Assembly (NCBI GenBank): GCA_964457415.1
Contig: CAYWFB010000006.1
Location: forward strand, 1 to 42,402
Direction of reading: 5' to 3'
Source: Fimenecus sp964457415
Lineage (GTDB): Bacteria; Bacillota; Clostridia; Oscillospirales; Acutalibacteraceae
Length of the DNA: 42,402 nt
This document shows, one piece after another, positions 1 to 8,151 of the stretch. Each line of letters opens with the position of its first letter. The first letter of the stretch is position 1. Made by a program: the position numbers and the translations under genes. The notes under the pieces are model-generated. The model made no database searches and was not told where the DNA came from. It worked only from the letters and a program-made list of their open reading frames with translations.

Positions 1-12
1 ACTTGCAAAGCA

Positions 13-107
13 AATAACACTCGGCGGAAAGCCGAATATCACTGCGTAGCAATATCACTCGCCGCAGGCGAATAGAGTTGCGTGATACTCCGTTAAGAGT
101 ATCACGC
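13..107. repeat. Array of short hairpins with repeated AATATCACT motif
   Basis: A run of small inverted repeats separated by near-identical linkers. The linker AATAACACT/AATATCACT occurs at 13-21, 35-43 and 51-59. Hairpins: TCGGC/GCCGA at 21-25/31-35, TCGCC/GGCGA at 59-63/67-71, and a perfect 11-bp stem GCGTGATACTC/GAGTATCACGC at 80-90/97-107 with a 6-nt loop. No coding potential is evident. Such hairpin-dense intergenic arrays resemble interspersed palindromic repeats of gut Clostridia; that comparison is from memory. Function unknown. Confidence 0.7.
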
Positions 108-138
108 TAAAAAGTGCAGGGTGTTTTTTTATTGTGTA

Positions 139-157
139 GTGTGACGGTTTGTCACAC
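139..157. other. Perfect 7-bp hairpin in intergenic region
   Basis: GTGTGAC (139-145) and GTCACAC (151-157) form a perfect stem with a GGTTT loop. The T-rich stretch after it on the + strand starts about ten bases later, too far for a convincing terminator. It is probably one more unit of the palindromic intergenic material at the left edge. Confidence 0.5.
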
Positions 158-215
158 CTTTCTAACGTTTTTTTGTTTTTATCAATCTTTTGATTGTCAA
201 AACAGGCAGAAAAAA

Positions 216-295
216 GGCGGGAGCAAGGTCTCGCCTGCCGGCTCGGTCGGTGCTTCTGCTTCGCAGAGGTGTCCACCGGACACCCGCACCCCGCC
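216..295 (-). terminator. Palindromic repeat element, probable terminator of the M20 gene
   Basis: Outer arms GGCGGG (216-221) and CCCGCC (290-295) enclose smaller perfect hairpins: TCTGC/GCAGA at 255-259/263-267 and GGTGTCC/GGACACC at 268-274/278-284. Read on the minus strand, just after the peptidase stop codon, the structure closes with CCCGCC followed by six T residues, as a branched rho-independent terminator would. The end ACCCCGCCCTAC (288-299) recurs in the repeat at 40938-40949, so this is likely one copy of a dispersed palindromic element that has come to serve as a terminator. Confidence 0.55.
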
Positions 296-309
296 CTACG
301 AACTATATA

Positions 310-1776
310 TTATTTTTCAGTCATTCGGCGTGTATAACGCTTAAAGAATGCAATTGCATCTTCTGCGCAGGCAATGGGAAGTCTCTCATTTGTGCCGTGG
401 GTGCAGAGAAGAAGCTTTGTATCTGCCACAAAGGGAGCAAAACGGTAAATATTCTCGCAGACGGGCTCATAGTTATATGCGTCTGTTCCGCCCATTACCA
501 AGAACGGTGTAACAAGGTTTTTCTCGTTTGAACTTTCTGCCAATTCTCTGATAGTTTCAAATGCTCTTGTATTTGTGGGTGAAACCTGCGAAGACTCTTT
601 ACCAACAAGAAATTCGACTTCAATATCCTTATTCTTAACGCTGTCGCGGATATGTTTTTCAACATCCTTAATTGTACAACCGGGCATTGTGCGGAAATTA
701 ACTGTTACGCTTGCCTTTTGGGGAAGAACATTGAACTGAGGGCTACCCTCTGCCATTGTTACTGCGGTACAGGTACGCACAAGTGACGCCGCCATAGGTA
801 TTGAACTCATTATTTTGAGAATGAGTGGCTTTAAAATCGGCACATTCACAAGAACTACCTTTAACGGATAGCCTGCGCGCTTGCCAACGCGGGTAAGCAG
901 CTGCTTTAAATAATCGGGCATTGTTGCCTTGAACTGATGATTTTCAATATCCTTAATCACATCTGCAAGCTTGCCGACTGCGGTATGCTTTGGCGGTTGT
1001 GAAGAGTGACCGCCCTTTGCATTTACGCTGACCTTATAGTTAACGCTACCCTTTTCGGCAATGCCAACACCAGTAAGGTTGATGTCAAGAAGCTTGCCGA
1101 GTTTAACGGGGAGAATTGCGCCACCCTCATCGAGAACTGCTTCAAGATGAACGCCTTTTTCTTTAAGATATGCGGCAATCTGCTTTGCTCCGTTATCGGG
1201 GGCTGCAACAACTTCTTCGTTATGACCAAGGCAGATATAAATTGAACGCTTTGGCTGATAGCCCTCTGCGATGAGTTCTTCCATACACTCCATAACGGCG
1301 ATGAGGTGGTTTTTCATATCCATTGCACCGCGACCCCAGATAAATTCGCCGTCATTATAACCGCTGAATGGCTCGTGCTCCCAATCGCCCTCTGTACCTG
1401 CAGTAATGGGCACAACGTCCTGATGAGCAAGCATAGCAATGCCGTCAAGTGAGGGATCCGTGCCCTGCCACTCGAAAACAAGGCTTGCATCGGCGACCTT
1501 TGTTTTGGTCATTGTTTTATGTACAAGAGGAAATCTCTCTTCTAAAAATGCGTGGAATTTATCGAACTCCGCCCAATCCACAAGCTCGCGGTCATAATTA
1601 GAAATCGTCTTGATTTTGATTGCATCACTTAAGTCCTGACAATATTTTTCCATATTGACTTTTTCGGGTGGGAGTGGTGCTTTTTCGACCTTTGGTTCTT
1701 TAAGGAATGCGGCACGAATGAGCGTTACCACAATAAACAGACCTAAAAGTCCAAGAATAATCCACAGAATTTCCAT
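310..1776 (-). CDS. M20-family zinc metallopeptidase (carboxypeptidase-like), membrane-anchored
   Basis: A 488-residue M20 peptidase, likely a two-metal amino- or carboxypeptidase that trims dipeptides or N-acyl amino acids. Residues 3-22 are hydrophobic, followed by a proline-rich linker, suggesting an N-terminal membrane anchor. Metal ligands visible: H118-x-D120 in MLAHQDVVP, D153 in GRGAMDMKN, E187/E188 in GHNEEVV, D216 in LDEGG and a C-terminal His in CTHGTNE. The long form with these motifs resembles the CPS1/PM20D1-type branch rather than short PepT or DapE enzymes; the substrate cannot be read from sequence. The ATG is preceded by GAGGT eight bases upstream. It lies 139 bases downstream of hisE with no strong terminator between, so it may be read from the his operon, although a weak AT-rich promoter at about 1810-1850 cannot be excluded. 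Confidence 0.85.
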   Translation of the reverse strand: MEILWIILGLLGLFIVVTLIRAAFLKEPKVEKAPLPPEKVNMEKYCQDLSDAIKIKTISNYDRELVDWAEFDKFHAFLEERFPLVHKTMTKTKVADASLVFEWQGTDPSLDGIAMLAHQDVVPITAGTEGDWEHEPFSGYNDGEFIWGRGAMDMKNHLIAVMECMEELIAEGYQPKRSIYICLGHNEEVVAAPDNGAKQIAAYLKEKGVHLEAVLDEGGAILPVKLGKLLDINLTGVGIAEKGSVNYKVSVNAKGGHSSQPPKHTAVGKLADVIKDIENHQFKATMPDYLKQLLTRVGKRAGYPLKVVLVNVPILKPLILKIMSSIPMAASLVRTCTAVTMAEGSPQFNVLPQKASVTVNFRTMPGCTIKDVEKHIRDSVKNKDIEVEFLVGKESSQVSPTNTRAFETIRELAESSNEKNLVTPFLVMGGTDAYNYEPVCENIYRFAPFVADTKLLLCTHGTNERLPIACAEDAIAFFKRYTRRMTEK

Positions 1777-1915
1777 ATCATTACCTCAATTTCATACAGA
1801 GTATTTTATATCTTACTTAACACGAGTATATTTTTTCTGTAACAACGAAAAAACCGCAAGACATACGAGTGTATTTCGAGGATTTTTGAGACAGTTACAG
1901 GGAAAATAGACCGTG

Positions 1916-2242
1916 TTAAGTGTTCTTATCTACTTGGTGAAAAGTTTTTAAGTTTCCTGTTTTATTGCTACGTTTATCAAGCTCTGCCATAACATCTTCT
2001 ACAGCAATGCCCTCGTTTGCCATCATAACAAAGAGATGGAAAATCAAATCGCTGATTTCGCCAACGGTTTCCTCTTTGTTGCCGTTTTTAGCGGCGATGA
2101 TGGTTTCGGCGCACTCCTCGCCCACCTTTTTGAGAATTTTATCAAGTCCTTTTTCAAAAAGATAGCAGGTATATGAGCCCTCTTGCTTTTCTTCTTTTCG
2201 CGAAAGAATTGTATTATAAAGATTTATGAGTGTGTCGTTCAT
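1916..2242 (-). CDS. hisE: Phosphoribosyl-ATP pyrophosphatase
   Basis: HisE removes pyrophosphate from phosphoribosyl-ATP, the second step of histidine synthesis, in the cytosol. The 108-residue length is normal for a stand-alone HisE. The all-alpha MazG-like metal site is visible as KVGEECAETIIAAK and EISDLIFHLFVMM, with the expected acidic residues. The ATG follows AGGAGATAAAAAAG, a good ribosome site. It is the last gene of the his operon, 12 bases after hisI. HisI and HisE are separate polypeptides here, not the fused HisIE seen in many bacteria. Confidence 0.97.
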   Translation of the reverse strand: MNDTLINLYNTILSRKEEKQEGSYTCYLFEKGLDKILKKVGEECAETIIAAKNGNKEETVGEISDLIFHLFVMMANEGIAVEDVMAELDKRSNKTGNLKTFHQVDKNT

Positions 2243-2254
2243 CTTTTTTATCTC

Positions 2255-2569
2255 CTATTTAATTTTATTGAAAAAGCAGGATTTACTGCCTGTGTGACAA
2301 GCGGGGCCCGTCTGCTCAACTTTAATTAAAAGTGTATCATCATCGCAGTCGCCGTGAATTGAAACAACCTTTTGCACGTGACCCGAAGTTGCACCCTTGT
2401 TCCATAATTCTTGTCTTGAACGACTCCAGAACCAAGTGTAGCCCGTTTCTAAAGTTTTTGCGAGAGATTCCTTATTCATATAGGCAAGCATTAAAATTTC
2501 GCCTGTTTTTTCTTCCTGAATAATAGCGGGAATAAGCTCGCTTTTTGCAAAATATCTGTCAAGTTTCAC
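2255..2569 (-). CDS. hisI: Phosphoribosyl-AMP cyclohydrolase
   Basis: HisI opens the purine ring of phosphoribosyl-AMP, the third step of His synthesis. The chosen GTG start at 2569 gives 104 residues beginning VKLDRYF. GAGGTG lies eight bases upstream, inside the last codons of hisA, and this avoids the 74-base overlap with hisA that the upstream ATG at 2647 would need. Family motifs are clear: MLAYMNKESL, then TWFWSRSRQELWNKGATSGH and the zinc/magnesium residues in HGDCDDD, ACHTG and SCFF. It sits four bases after hisA and 12 before hisE, so translation is probably coupled. The enzyme identity is certain; the start is the only doubtful point. Confidence 0.95.
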   Translation of the reverse strand: MKLDRYFAKSELIPAIIQEEKTGEILMLAYMNKESLAKTLETGYTWFWSRSRQELWNKGATSGHVQKVVSIHGDCDDDTLLIKVEQTGPACHTGSKSCFFNKIK

Positions 2570-2573
2570 AGCT

Positions 2574-3290
2574 TTACACCTCGCATTCCTTAATTGCCTC
2601 TGCAAGATTGAGTGTACCGCTATAAATTGAGCGACCACAGATGGCACCGTACATATTGACAGCCTTCAAAGCCTTGATATTGCTCAAATCTTTAATTCCA
2701 CCGCTTGCGGTAATATCGCAGGAAACGGCGTCGTTGAGCTTGACTAATTGCTCAAGATTTGGACCTGAAAGCATTCCGTCGCAGTCAATATCTGTAAAGA
2801 TAATATACTTTACACCAAAATCTTCCATTCGTTTTGCAAGGTCGATATAATGAGTGTCGCTTTTCTCGGTCCAACCCTCAGTTGCGACCATTTCGTTCTT
2901 GGCGTCAATTCCCACGGCAATTCTGTCACCGAATTCACGGCAGGCTTCTTTGACGAGCCGGGGATTTTTAAGAGCCGCCGAACCGATTATAACTCGCTCT
3001 ATTCCGTTCCGTATGTAAAAGTCAACGTCATTCATTGTACGGATACCGCCACCGACCTCAACTTTAAGACCGCTATTCTTTGCAACATCGAGAAAAATGT
3101 CACTATTTATGCGGACACCGTCAAGAGCACCGTTCAAATCCACCATATGAATCCATTCTGCCCCTGCCTTGCGGAAATTAAGCGCAGTTTCCATATAACT
3201 GTCTGCAACCTTGCCTGCGGTGGCAAAATCACCTTTATAAAGGCGCACGCATTCTTTATCTTTTATGTCAATCGCGGGAAAAATTATCAT
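2574..3290 (-). CDS. hisA: ProFAR isomerase (BBM II isomerase)
   Basis: HisA is the TIM-barrel enzyme converting ProFAR to PRFAR. The 238-residue length is typical. The catalytic Asp near the start is in FPAIDIKD and the second in FTDIDCDGM; phosphate-binding loops appear as EVGGGIRT and TASGGIKD, and the active-site Trp is in EGWTE. These features favour HisA over its relative HisF, which would carry different loops. Its product PRFAR is normally consumed by HisH/HisF, but neither gene adjoins it: hisB lies three bases upstream where hisH would usually sit, and hisI directly downstream where hisF would usually sit. Confidence 0.97.
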   Translation of the reverse strand: MIIFPAIDIKDKECVRLYKGDFATAGKVADSYMETALNFRKAGAEWIHMVDLNGALDGVRINSDIFLDVAKNSGLKVEVGGGIRTMNDVDFYIRNGIERVIIGSAALKNPRLVKEACREFGDRIAVGIDAKNEMVATEGWTEKSDTHYIDLAKRMEDFGVKYIIFTDIDCDGMLSGPNLEQLVKLNDAVSCDITASGGIKDLSNIKALKAVNMYGAICGRSIYSGTLNLAEAIKECEV

Positions 3291-3293
3291 TGA

Positions 3294-3866
3294 TTAAAGG
3301 CTCCCCTTTGTTGAAAGTGTTTTATCGGTTTTCTCGGTTGCAATGCTCATTGCGTGGCCGAATGCTTTGAAAATAGCCTCGGCAATGTGGTGAGAATTGT
3401 CGCCATAAGGGGCACGCAAATGAAGTGTGATTTTAGCATTGTCTGCAACTGCGCGGAAGAATTCAACGCACATACAAACATCAAAATCACCGCATTTTTC
3501 CTGTGGGAAATCCGCCTCAAAAACTGTATATGCACGGTTACATATATCAACTGCGCAAAAGCCCAGAGCCTCGTCCATTGGTACAAAGAAGCTACCATAA
3601 CGCACAAGGTTTGATTTATCACCAAGCACCTCAAGAAGCGCCTGACCGAGCACTATGCCGATGTCTTCAACTGTGTGGTGGCAATCAACCTCTAAATCGC
3701 CAACACATTTAACGGTCAAGCCGTAACCTGCATGTGCGGCAAAGGCAGTAAGCATATGGTCAAAAAATCCCACACCCGTATCAACCTTTACTTCTCCGCC
3801 CTCAAGACAAAGAGAAAGTTCAATATCGGTTTCTTTAGTTTTTCTTGTAATTGTAGTCTGTCGCAT
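3294..3866 (-). CDS. hisB: Imidazoleglycerol-phosphate dehydratase
   Basis: HisB dehydrates imidazole glycerol phosphate, step six of the bacterial pathway. It is a 190-residue monofunctional dehydratase with no fused histidinol-phosphatase domain. The manganese-binding histidine clusters are intact: FFDHML, DCHHTVEDIG, DNSHHIAEA and KAFGHAM. The ATG follows GGAGGAATAATA. It is two bases after hisC and three before hisA, within a compact operon. Its substrate must come from HisF, which is not encoded in this window. Confidence 0.97.
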   Translation of the reverse strand: MRQTTITRKTKETDIELSLCLEGGEVKVDTGVGFFDHMLTAFAAHAGYGLTVKCVGDLEVDCHHTVEDIGIVLGQALLEVLGDKSNLVRYGSFFVPMDEALGFCAVDICNRAYTVFEADFPQEKCGDFDVCMCVEFFRAVADNAKITLHLRAPYGDNSHHIAEAIFKAFGHAMSIATEKTDKTLSTKGSL

Positions 3867-3868
3867 TA

Positions 3869-4918
3869 TTATTCCTCCAATATCCTCTGAAGTGTTGCGA
3901 GCATTTTTTCGTTTTCATATTTTGTTCCGGCGGTAATTCGCAAATATTCGCCCATATTACGAATGATTATACCGCGTGATTTCATTTTTTCAAATACCTC
4001 TTTGGCATTTTTTACTTTCAAAAATACAAAGTTTGTGTGAGATTCATAAACTCTTTCAATTTTGTCACTTTTTATATTGAGAATTGCAGAATACAATTCT
4101 TCTTTTGATTTGATTACTGTTTCAATGCACTCGTCAATATAATCAGGATGTGCAAAAAGAACTTCGCCCAACGCTTGCGACACGGAATTCACATTATAGG
4201 GTGATTTTACTGCACGGATTACATTGGTAAGAGTTTTATTTGCAACTGCAAATCCAAGACGAAGTGCCGCCGAGCCGAGAGCCTTTGAACAGGTTTTTAA
4301 AATAATCAGATTATCGTAGTTCTCAAACTCATTTAAAAGACTTTCGTTCTCTGCAAAGTCCATATATGCTTCGTCGAGAACAACGAGAGCATCAACGCTG
4401 TTTATGAGTTTTCTGACGTCGTCTTTTTTTATGATTTGCGAGGTGGGATTGCAGGGGTTTGAGAAAATGACTATTCTCACCTTTTCGGCATTTGCAAGTG
4501 CAATTACCTCATCAATATCAACATTCAAATCATCATTTTTCTGATATTTAACACTTTCACACTCAGCTATTTCTGCATAAAAACGGTACATTGAGAAATC
4601 GGGCTCAAGGGTTAAGATTTTATCTCCCTTTTGCAGAAATGCGTTCATAATAACAGAGATTATTTCGTCGGAGCCATTACCTGCGGTAACGCAATTTGCA
4701 TCAACCTTGAAATATTTTGCAAATCCGTTAACCAATTTTGTCGCCATTGGGTCGGGATAGCGGTTGAGAGCGGTATTTTTGAGCGCTTCAACCATTTCAT
4801 TCTCGATTTCTTCGGGAACGGTTAAAAAAGACTCATTGGCGTCAAGACGAATTTCGTAAGTACCGCTGATGGGCTCATAAGGTGTTAAGTTTTTGACTTT
4901 TTCGTTTAATTGAAACAT
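3869..4918 (-). CDS. hisC: Histidinol-phosphate aminotransferase
   Basis: HisC is a fold-type I PLP aminotransferase producing histidinol phosphate. The 349-residue length is normal. The Schiff-base lysine is K212 in TCSKALG, with D182 and Y185 in LDEAYMDF contacting the cofactor, R220 in ALRLGF, and the SNPCNPTS loop. HisC-type aminotransferases can also act on aromatic amino acids, but the operon position fixes the main role. The start is supported by GAGGAC seven bases upstream, overlapping the end of hisD. Confidence 0.95.
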   Translation of the reverse strand: MFQLNEKVKNLTPYEPISGTYEIRLDANESFLTVPEEIENEMVEALKNTALNRYPDPMATKLVNGFAKYFKVDANCVTAGNGSDEIISVIMNAFLQKGDKILTLEPDFSMYRFYAEIAECESVKYQKNDDLNVDIDEVIALANAEKVRIVIFSNPCNPTSQIIKKDDVRKLINSVDALVVLDEAYMDFAENESLLNEFENYDNLIILKTCSKALGSAALRLGFAVANKTLTNVIRAVKSPYNVNSVSQALGEVLFAHPDYIDECIETVIKSKEELYSAILNIKSDKIERVYESHTNFVFLKVKNAKEVFEKMKSRGIIIRNMGEYLRITAGTKYENEKMLATLQRILEE

Positions 4919-4920
4919 TT

Positions 4921-6210
4921 TTAGTCCTCAAATCTAACCTTGATGGAATTTGCGTGGGCGGTCAAGCCCTCTGTTTCTGCAAGAGAAACAACTTTGTCCT
5001 TGCACTCGCGAAGTGCATCTTCTGTATAGTAAATAAAGCTTGATTTCTTAATAAAGCTGTCAACTGACAATGGTGAGAAAAATCTTGCAGTACCGCTTGT
5101 AGGAAGAACGTGGTTAGGTCCTGCGAAGTAATCGCCCAAGGGCTCGGGAGAGTAATTTCCAAGGAATACACTACCTGCGTTATCCATTCTGCCAATGTAT
5201 TCAAGGGGATTTTCAACGCACATTTCGAGGTGCTCGGGAGCAAGACGGTTTGCAAAATCAACTGCCTTGTCCATACTGTCGCAAATGATGATTGCACCGA
5301 AGTCCTGAAGTGATTTTTCGATAATCTCTTTGCGGGAGAGAGTTGCACACTGACGGGCTAACTCTTCTTTTGTCTTTTCTGCAATTTCTGCACTTGTAGT
5401 AATAAGAATTGAGCTTGCTAATACGTCGTGCTCTGCCTGACTCATAAGGTCTGCGGCAAGGAATTTTGGGTTAGCAGTTTCGTCTGCAACAATCAAAATT
5501 TCGCTTGGACCCGCAACCATATCAATATCAACTGTGCCGTAAAGGAGTTTCTTCGCAGTTGCAACGAAGATATTGCCGGGACCTACGATTTTGTCAACCT
5601 TGGGCACGGTTTCTGTGCCGTAAGCAAGTGCGGCAACTGCCTGTGCACCGCCCATTAAGAACACTCTGTCAACGCCTGCGATTTTAGCCGCTGCAAGAAT
5701 ATCAGGATTGGGTGTGCCGTCCTTTGCAGGAGGAGTTACCATAATAAGCTCTTTAACACCTGCGATTTTAGCAGGAATTGCATTCATAAGCACGCTTGAT
5801 GGGTAAGCCGCCGTACCGCCGGGAACGTAAAGACCCACACGCTCAAGTCCGCGGACACGCTGACCCATAATAACGCCGTTTTCTTTAGCGGTGAGCCAGC
5901 TTTGTTGTTTTTGACGGGCGTGAAAATCACGAATATTCTCTGCGGCATCCTCCAAAGATTTCACAAAGAACGGGTCGCATTTTTCGATTGCGACGTCAAT
6001 TTCTTCCTTTGTGATTTCTGCCTTTTCGGGAGCCTTGCCATCGAATTTAACGGTATATTCAAGCACGGCTTTATCGCCGTTCATTTTTACATTTTCAAGA
6101 ATTTCGTTTACGGTTGCAGTAACTTTTTTATCAACCTCGCCACTACGAGCTTTGAGCTGAGAAATAAGTATTTCTTCTGCATTTCCGTCTGCAAAAACTG
6201 TGTTTATCAT
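4921..6210 (-). CDS. hisD: Histidinol dehydrogenase
   Basis: HisD performs the last two NAD+-dependent oxidations from histidinol to histidine. Conserved blocks: VPGGTAAYPSSVLMNAIPAK, VGPGNIFVATAKK, GPSEILIVAD, AEHDVLAS with zinc-site residues, LAPEHLE, and the C-terminal GPNHVLPTSGTARFFSPLSV. I place the start at the ATG at 6210 (429 residues). A GTG three codons upstream (6219) is in frame, but it overlaps the ribosome site AAGGTG, which is six bases before the ATG. It follows hisG by about ten bases and precedes hisC by two. Confidence 0.96.
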   Translation of the reverse strand: MINTVFADGNAEEILISQLKARSGEVDKKVTATVNEILENVKMNGDKAVLEYTVKFDGKAPEKAEITKEEIDVAIEKCDPFFVKSLEDAAENIRDFHARQKQQSWLTAKENGVIMGQRVRGLERVGLYVPGGTAAYPSSVLMNAIPAKIAGVKELIMVTPPAKDGTPNPDILAAAKIAGVDRVFLMGGAQAVAALAYGTETVPKVDKIVGPGNIFVATAKKLLYGTVDIDMVAGPSEILIVADETANPKFLAADLMSQAEHDVLASSILITTSAEIAEKTKEELARQCATLSRKEIIEKSLQDFGAIIICDSMDKAVDFANRLAPEHLEMCVENPLEYIGRMDNAGSVFLGNYSPEPLGDYFAGPNHVLPTSGTARFFSPLSVDSFIKKSSFIYYTEDALRECKDKVVSLAETEGLTAHANSIKVRFED

Positions 6211-6220
6211 AGTTATCACC

Positions 6221-6847
6221 TTAATCTTTTGGGATTACATTTTCCATTTTTTCGAGGAATTCGTCAATTTCTTCACGCTTTAATTTCATACTCGCCATAT
6301 TTACGATTACGCGGGCTGAAATAGGCATAATCTTTTCGATTACTTCGAGCCCGTTTTCTTTGAGCGTTGTGCCCGTTTCAACAATATCCACAATACCGTC
6401 GGCAAGCTCTAAAAGGGGTGCGAGCTCAACTGAGCCCTCAATTTTGATGATTTTGACATCCATTCCCCTGCCCTCAAAATATGCCTTTGTTACATTGGGA
6501 TATTTTGTGGCAATTCGCTTTGTATTGAAGCCATCGTAAAAATCAAAGCCTTTTTTTGTTGCGAGTGCAAAATCGCATTTACCGAGATTCAAATCCATCA
6601 TCTCGTAAAAGCTTTTGCCGTTTTCTGCGATTGTGTCGCGACCTACAACACCGATGTCGCACACGCCGTGTTCAACATAAGTAATTACATCTGCCGCCTT
6701 GGCGAGAACTACCTCGTAGTCATTAACCTTTAAAATAAGACGTCTGCCTTTGTTTATAAGTTCGTCACAATCAAGACCCATTTTTTGGAAGAGGTCAACT
6801 GTTTGTTTTTCAAGTCTGCCCTTTGTGAGCGCAATTCTCAAACTCAT
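6221..6847 (-). CDS. hisG: ATP phosphoribosyltransferase, short form catalytic subunit
   Basis: HisG commits ATP and PRPP to histidine synthesis and is the usual point of feedback control. At 208 residues it is the short form, lacking the C-terminal ACT-like regulatory domain, and so needs HisZ, encoded immediately upstream. Motifs: LRIALTKGRLEKQ at the N-terminus and the PRPP-loop-like VDIVETGTTLKENGLE. The start at 6847 overlaps the hisZ stop as ATGA and has GAGGTG eight bases upstream. A longer reading from 6886 would add 13 residues unlike HisG and is rejected. Tight coupling to hisZ fits a hetero-octameric HisG/HisZ enzyme. Confidence 0.96.
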   Translation of the reverse strand: MSLRIALTKGRLEKQTVDLFQKMGLDCDELINKGRRLILKVNDYEVVLAKAADVITYVEHGVCDIGVVGRDTIAENGKSFYEMMDLNLGKCDFALATKKGFDFYDGFNTKRIATKYPNVTKAYFEGRGMDVKIIKIEGSVELAPLLELADGIVDIVETGTTLKENGLEVIEKIMPISARVIVNMASMKLKREEIDEFLEKMENVIPKD

Positions 6848-8043
6848 AATTGCACCTCGCTTGTTCCGTTTTCGTCTATAATGCAAACTGTTGCAAAATT
6901 CTTTTGTTTTGCGTATTCAATAGTTTCTTCCTTTGTTGCGAAGTCTGAAATCTCACAATAAACACCGCTGTCGCGAAGTGATTTTGAATATTCAAGTGCG
7001 TTTGTAATGTAATTATCAGCACCCCAAACAATTATTTTTGGTAAAATCTCTTCTTCAACTTCGTTTCGTGCCAGCATTACAGATGCTAAATCGCCCGTTT
7101 CAATACCGAAGCCCGTTGACGGCATATCCTTGCCGAATTCGCCTGCAAGCAAATCGTAGCGGCCACCCGAAACAACGGAAACACCGCTACCCTGCAAATA
7201 ACCCTTGAAGATAATGCCCGTGTAGTAATTTGTGCGGTTAACCAAGCTTAAATCGATAATAATTTTATCGGCAAGTCCCATTTTTTCAAGCTGAATGTAA
7301 AGTTCTTTAAGATATTCAAGGCTCTTTATTCCTTCGTCATTCAGTTCAATCTGCTTTGCCTTTTCAATAACATCAAGTCCGCCGAAATAACGGGGAAGAT
7401 TGCGAACACACTTTGTTACTTCATTTTCGCCGATATTATCGAGAATTTTATTAAGTGACACAAAATTACGGCTTTCAACGCAATCATAAATGGCACTTAC
7501 TGTTTCGTCGTCAACATGAAGATTACTGCACAAATCCTTGAAAAAGCCTGCGTGACCGATTTCAAGCTTAAAATCTGCTGATGTACAACACTCAATAGCT
7601 TCAACCGCGGTTGCGATAACCTCTAAATCTGCACGAATGCCCGAAACGCCCATAAGCTCAATTCCGCTTTGAGTTGCCTCGTCACTTCTGCCCGTCAAGT
7701 TCTTCTGACGAAGAAAAACGTTCTGATTATAATAAATTCTCAAGGGCAGAGTTGCATTTTGCAATCTTGTTGACGCAAGGCGCGCAATGGGAAGTGTTGA
7801 GTCGGGGCGAAGCACCAAAAGTCTGCCGTAAGAATCGGTTAAGCTATAAAGATTTTCGGGGCTGTAGCCCGAGCTTTCACGATTGAAAACGTCGAAAAAT
7901 TCAATTGTGGGTGTCATTACTTTCTGATAACCCTTTGATTTAAAGAGTTCGGAAAGCTTTTTCTCTGCCGAGCGGATGGCTCTGCTCTCTGAAAGCAAAT
8001 AGTCTTTTGTTCCCTCGGGAGTGATTTTGGAGTAATTCTTCAT
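6844..8043 (-). CDS. hisZ: ATP phosphoribosyltransferase regulatory subunit
   Basis: HisZ is a catalytically dead histidyl-tRNA-synthetase paralogue that binds histidine and regulates short-form HisG. The class II aaRS core is seen in TPEGTKDYLL, the VMTPTIEFFDVF region, LLVLRPDSTLPIARLAS and the late motif VVSGGRYDLLAGEFG. The 399-residue length and position directly before short hisG argue for HisZ rather than HisS. A C-terminal segment (about residues 330-399) resembles a small anticodon-binding-like domain. It is the first gene of the his operon; AAGGA lies nine bases before the ATG, and a strong promoter is just upstream at 8109-8137. Confidence 0.94.
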   Translation of the reverse strand: MKNYSKITPEGTKDYLLSESRAIRSAEKKLSELFKSKGYQKVMTPTIEFFDVFNRESSGYSPENLYSLTDSYGRLLVLRPDSTLPIARLASTRLQNATLPLRIYYNQNVFLRQKNLTGRSDEATQSGIELMGVSGIRADLEVIATAVEAIECCTSADFKLEIGHAGFFKDLCSNLHVDDETVSAIYDCVESRNFVSLNKILDNIGENEVTKCVRNLPRYFGGLDVIEKAKQIELNDEGIKSLEYLKELYIQLEKMGLADKIIIDLSLVNRTNYYTGIIFKGYLQGSGVSVVSGGRYDLLAGEFGKDMPSTGFGIETGDLASVMLARNEVEEEILPKIIVWGADNYITNALEYSKSLRDSGVYCEISDFATKEETIEYAKQKNFATVCIIDENGTSEVQL

Positions 8044-8089
8044 AAAAAATGTCCTTAAAAAATTCTTTTATAAACGCATTTTTGACCTA

Positions 8090-8103
8090 CACGCTTTAGC
8101 GTG
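8090..8103. promoter_or_regulatory. Palindrome at the predicted his transcription start
   Basis: CACGC-TTTA-GCGTG is a 14-base palindrome (six possible base pairs) lying across or just after the predicted transcription start of the his operon. It could be a repressor operator or a 5' stabilising hairpin of the mRNA. No known His regulator site is recognised. The leader from start site to hisZ is only about 60 bases, too short for a T-box. Confidence 0.5.
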
Positions 8104-8108
8104 CTACT

Positions 8109-8137
8109 ATGTTAACACGATAAAGCATATAAGTCAA
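8109..8137 (-). promoter_or_regulatory. Sigma-A-type promoter of the his operon
   Basis: On the minus strand TTGACT (8132-8137) is followed after exactly 17 bases by TAACAT (8109-8114). It sits in the 108-base gap between polC and hisZ, where no terminator hairpin is seen, so the his genes probably combine their own promoter with some read-through from the pyrH-polC operon. Confidence 0.8.
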
Positions 8138-8151
8138 GTGTAAAATTAATA

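Noticed and set aside
1835..1900. Large-loop inverted repeat CTGTAAC/GTTACAG between hisE and the peptidase gene
   Set aside because: Seven bases with a loop of about 45-50 bases and no T run: likely chance, not a terminator.
2570..2647. Longer HisI starting inside hisA
   Set aside because: It would overlap hisA by 74 bases and add residues unlike HisI; the GTG at 2569 has a good ribosome site.
8044..8102. T-box leader of the his operon
   Set aside because: The transcript leader is about 60 bases and lacks a T-box sequence or antiterminator.
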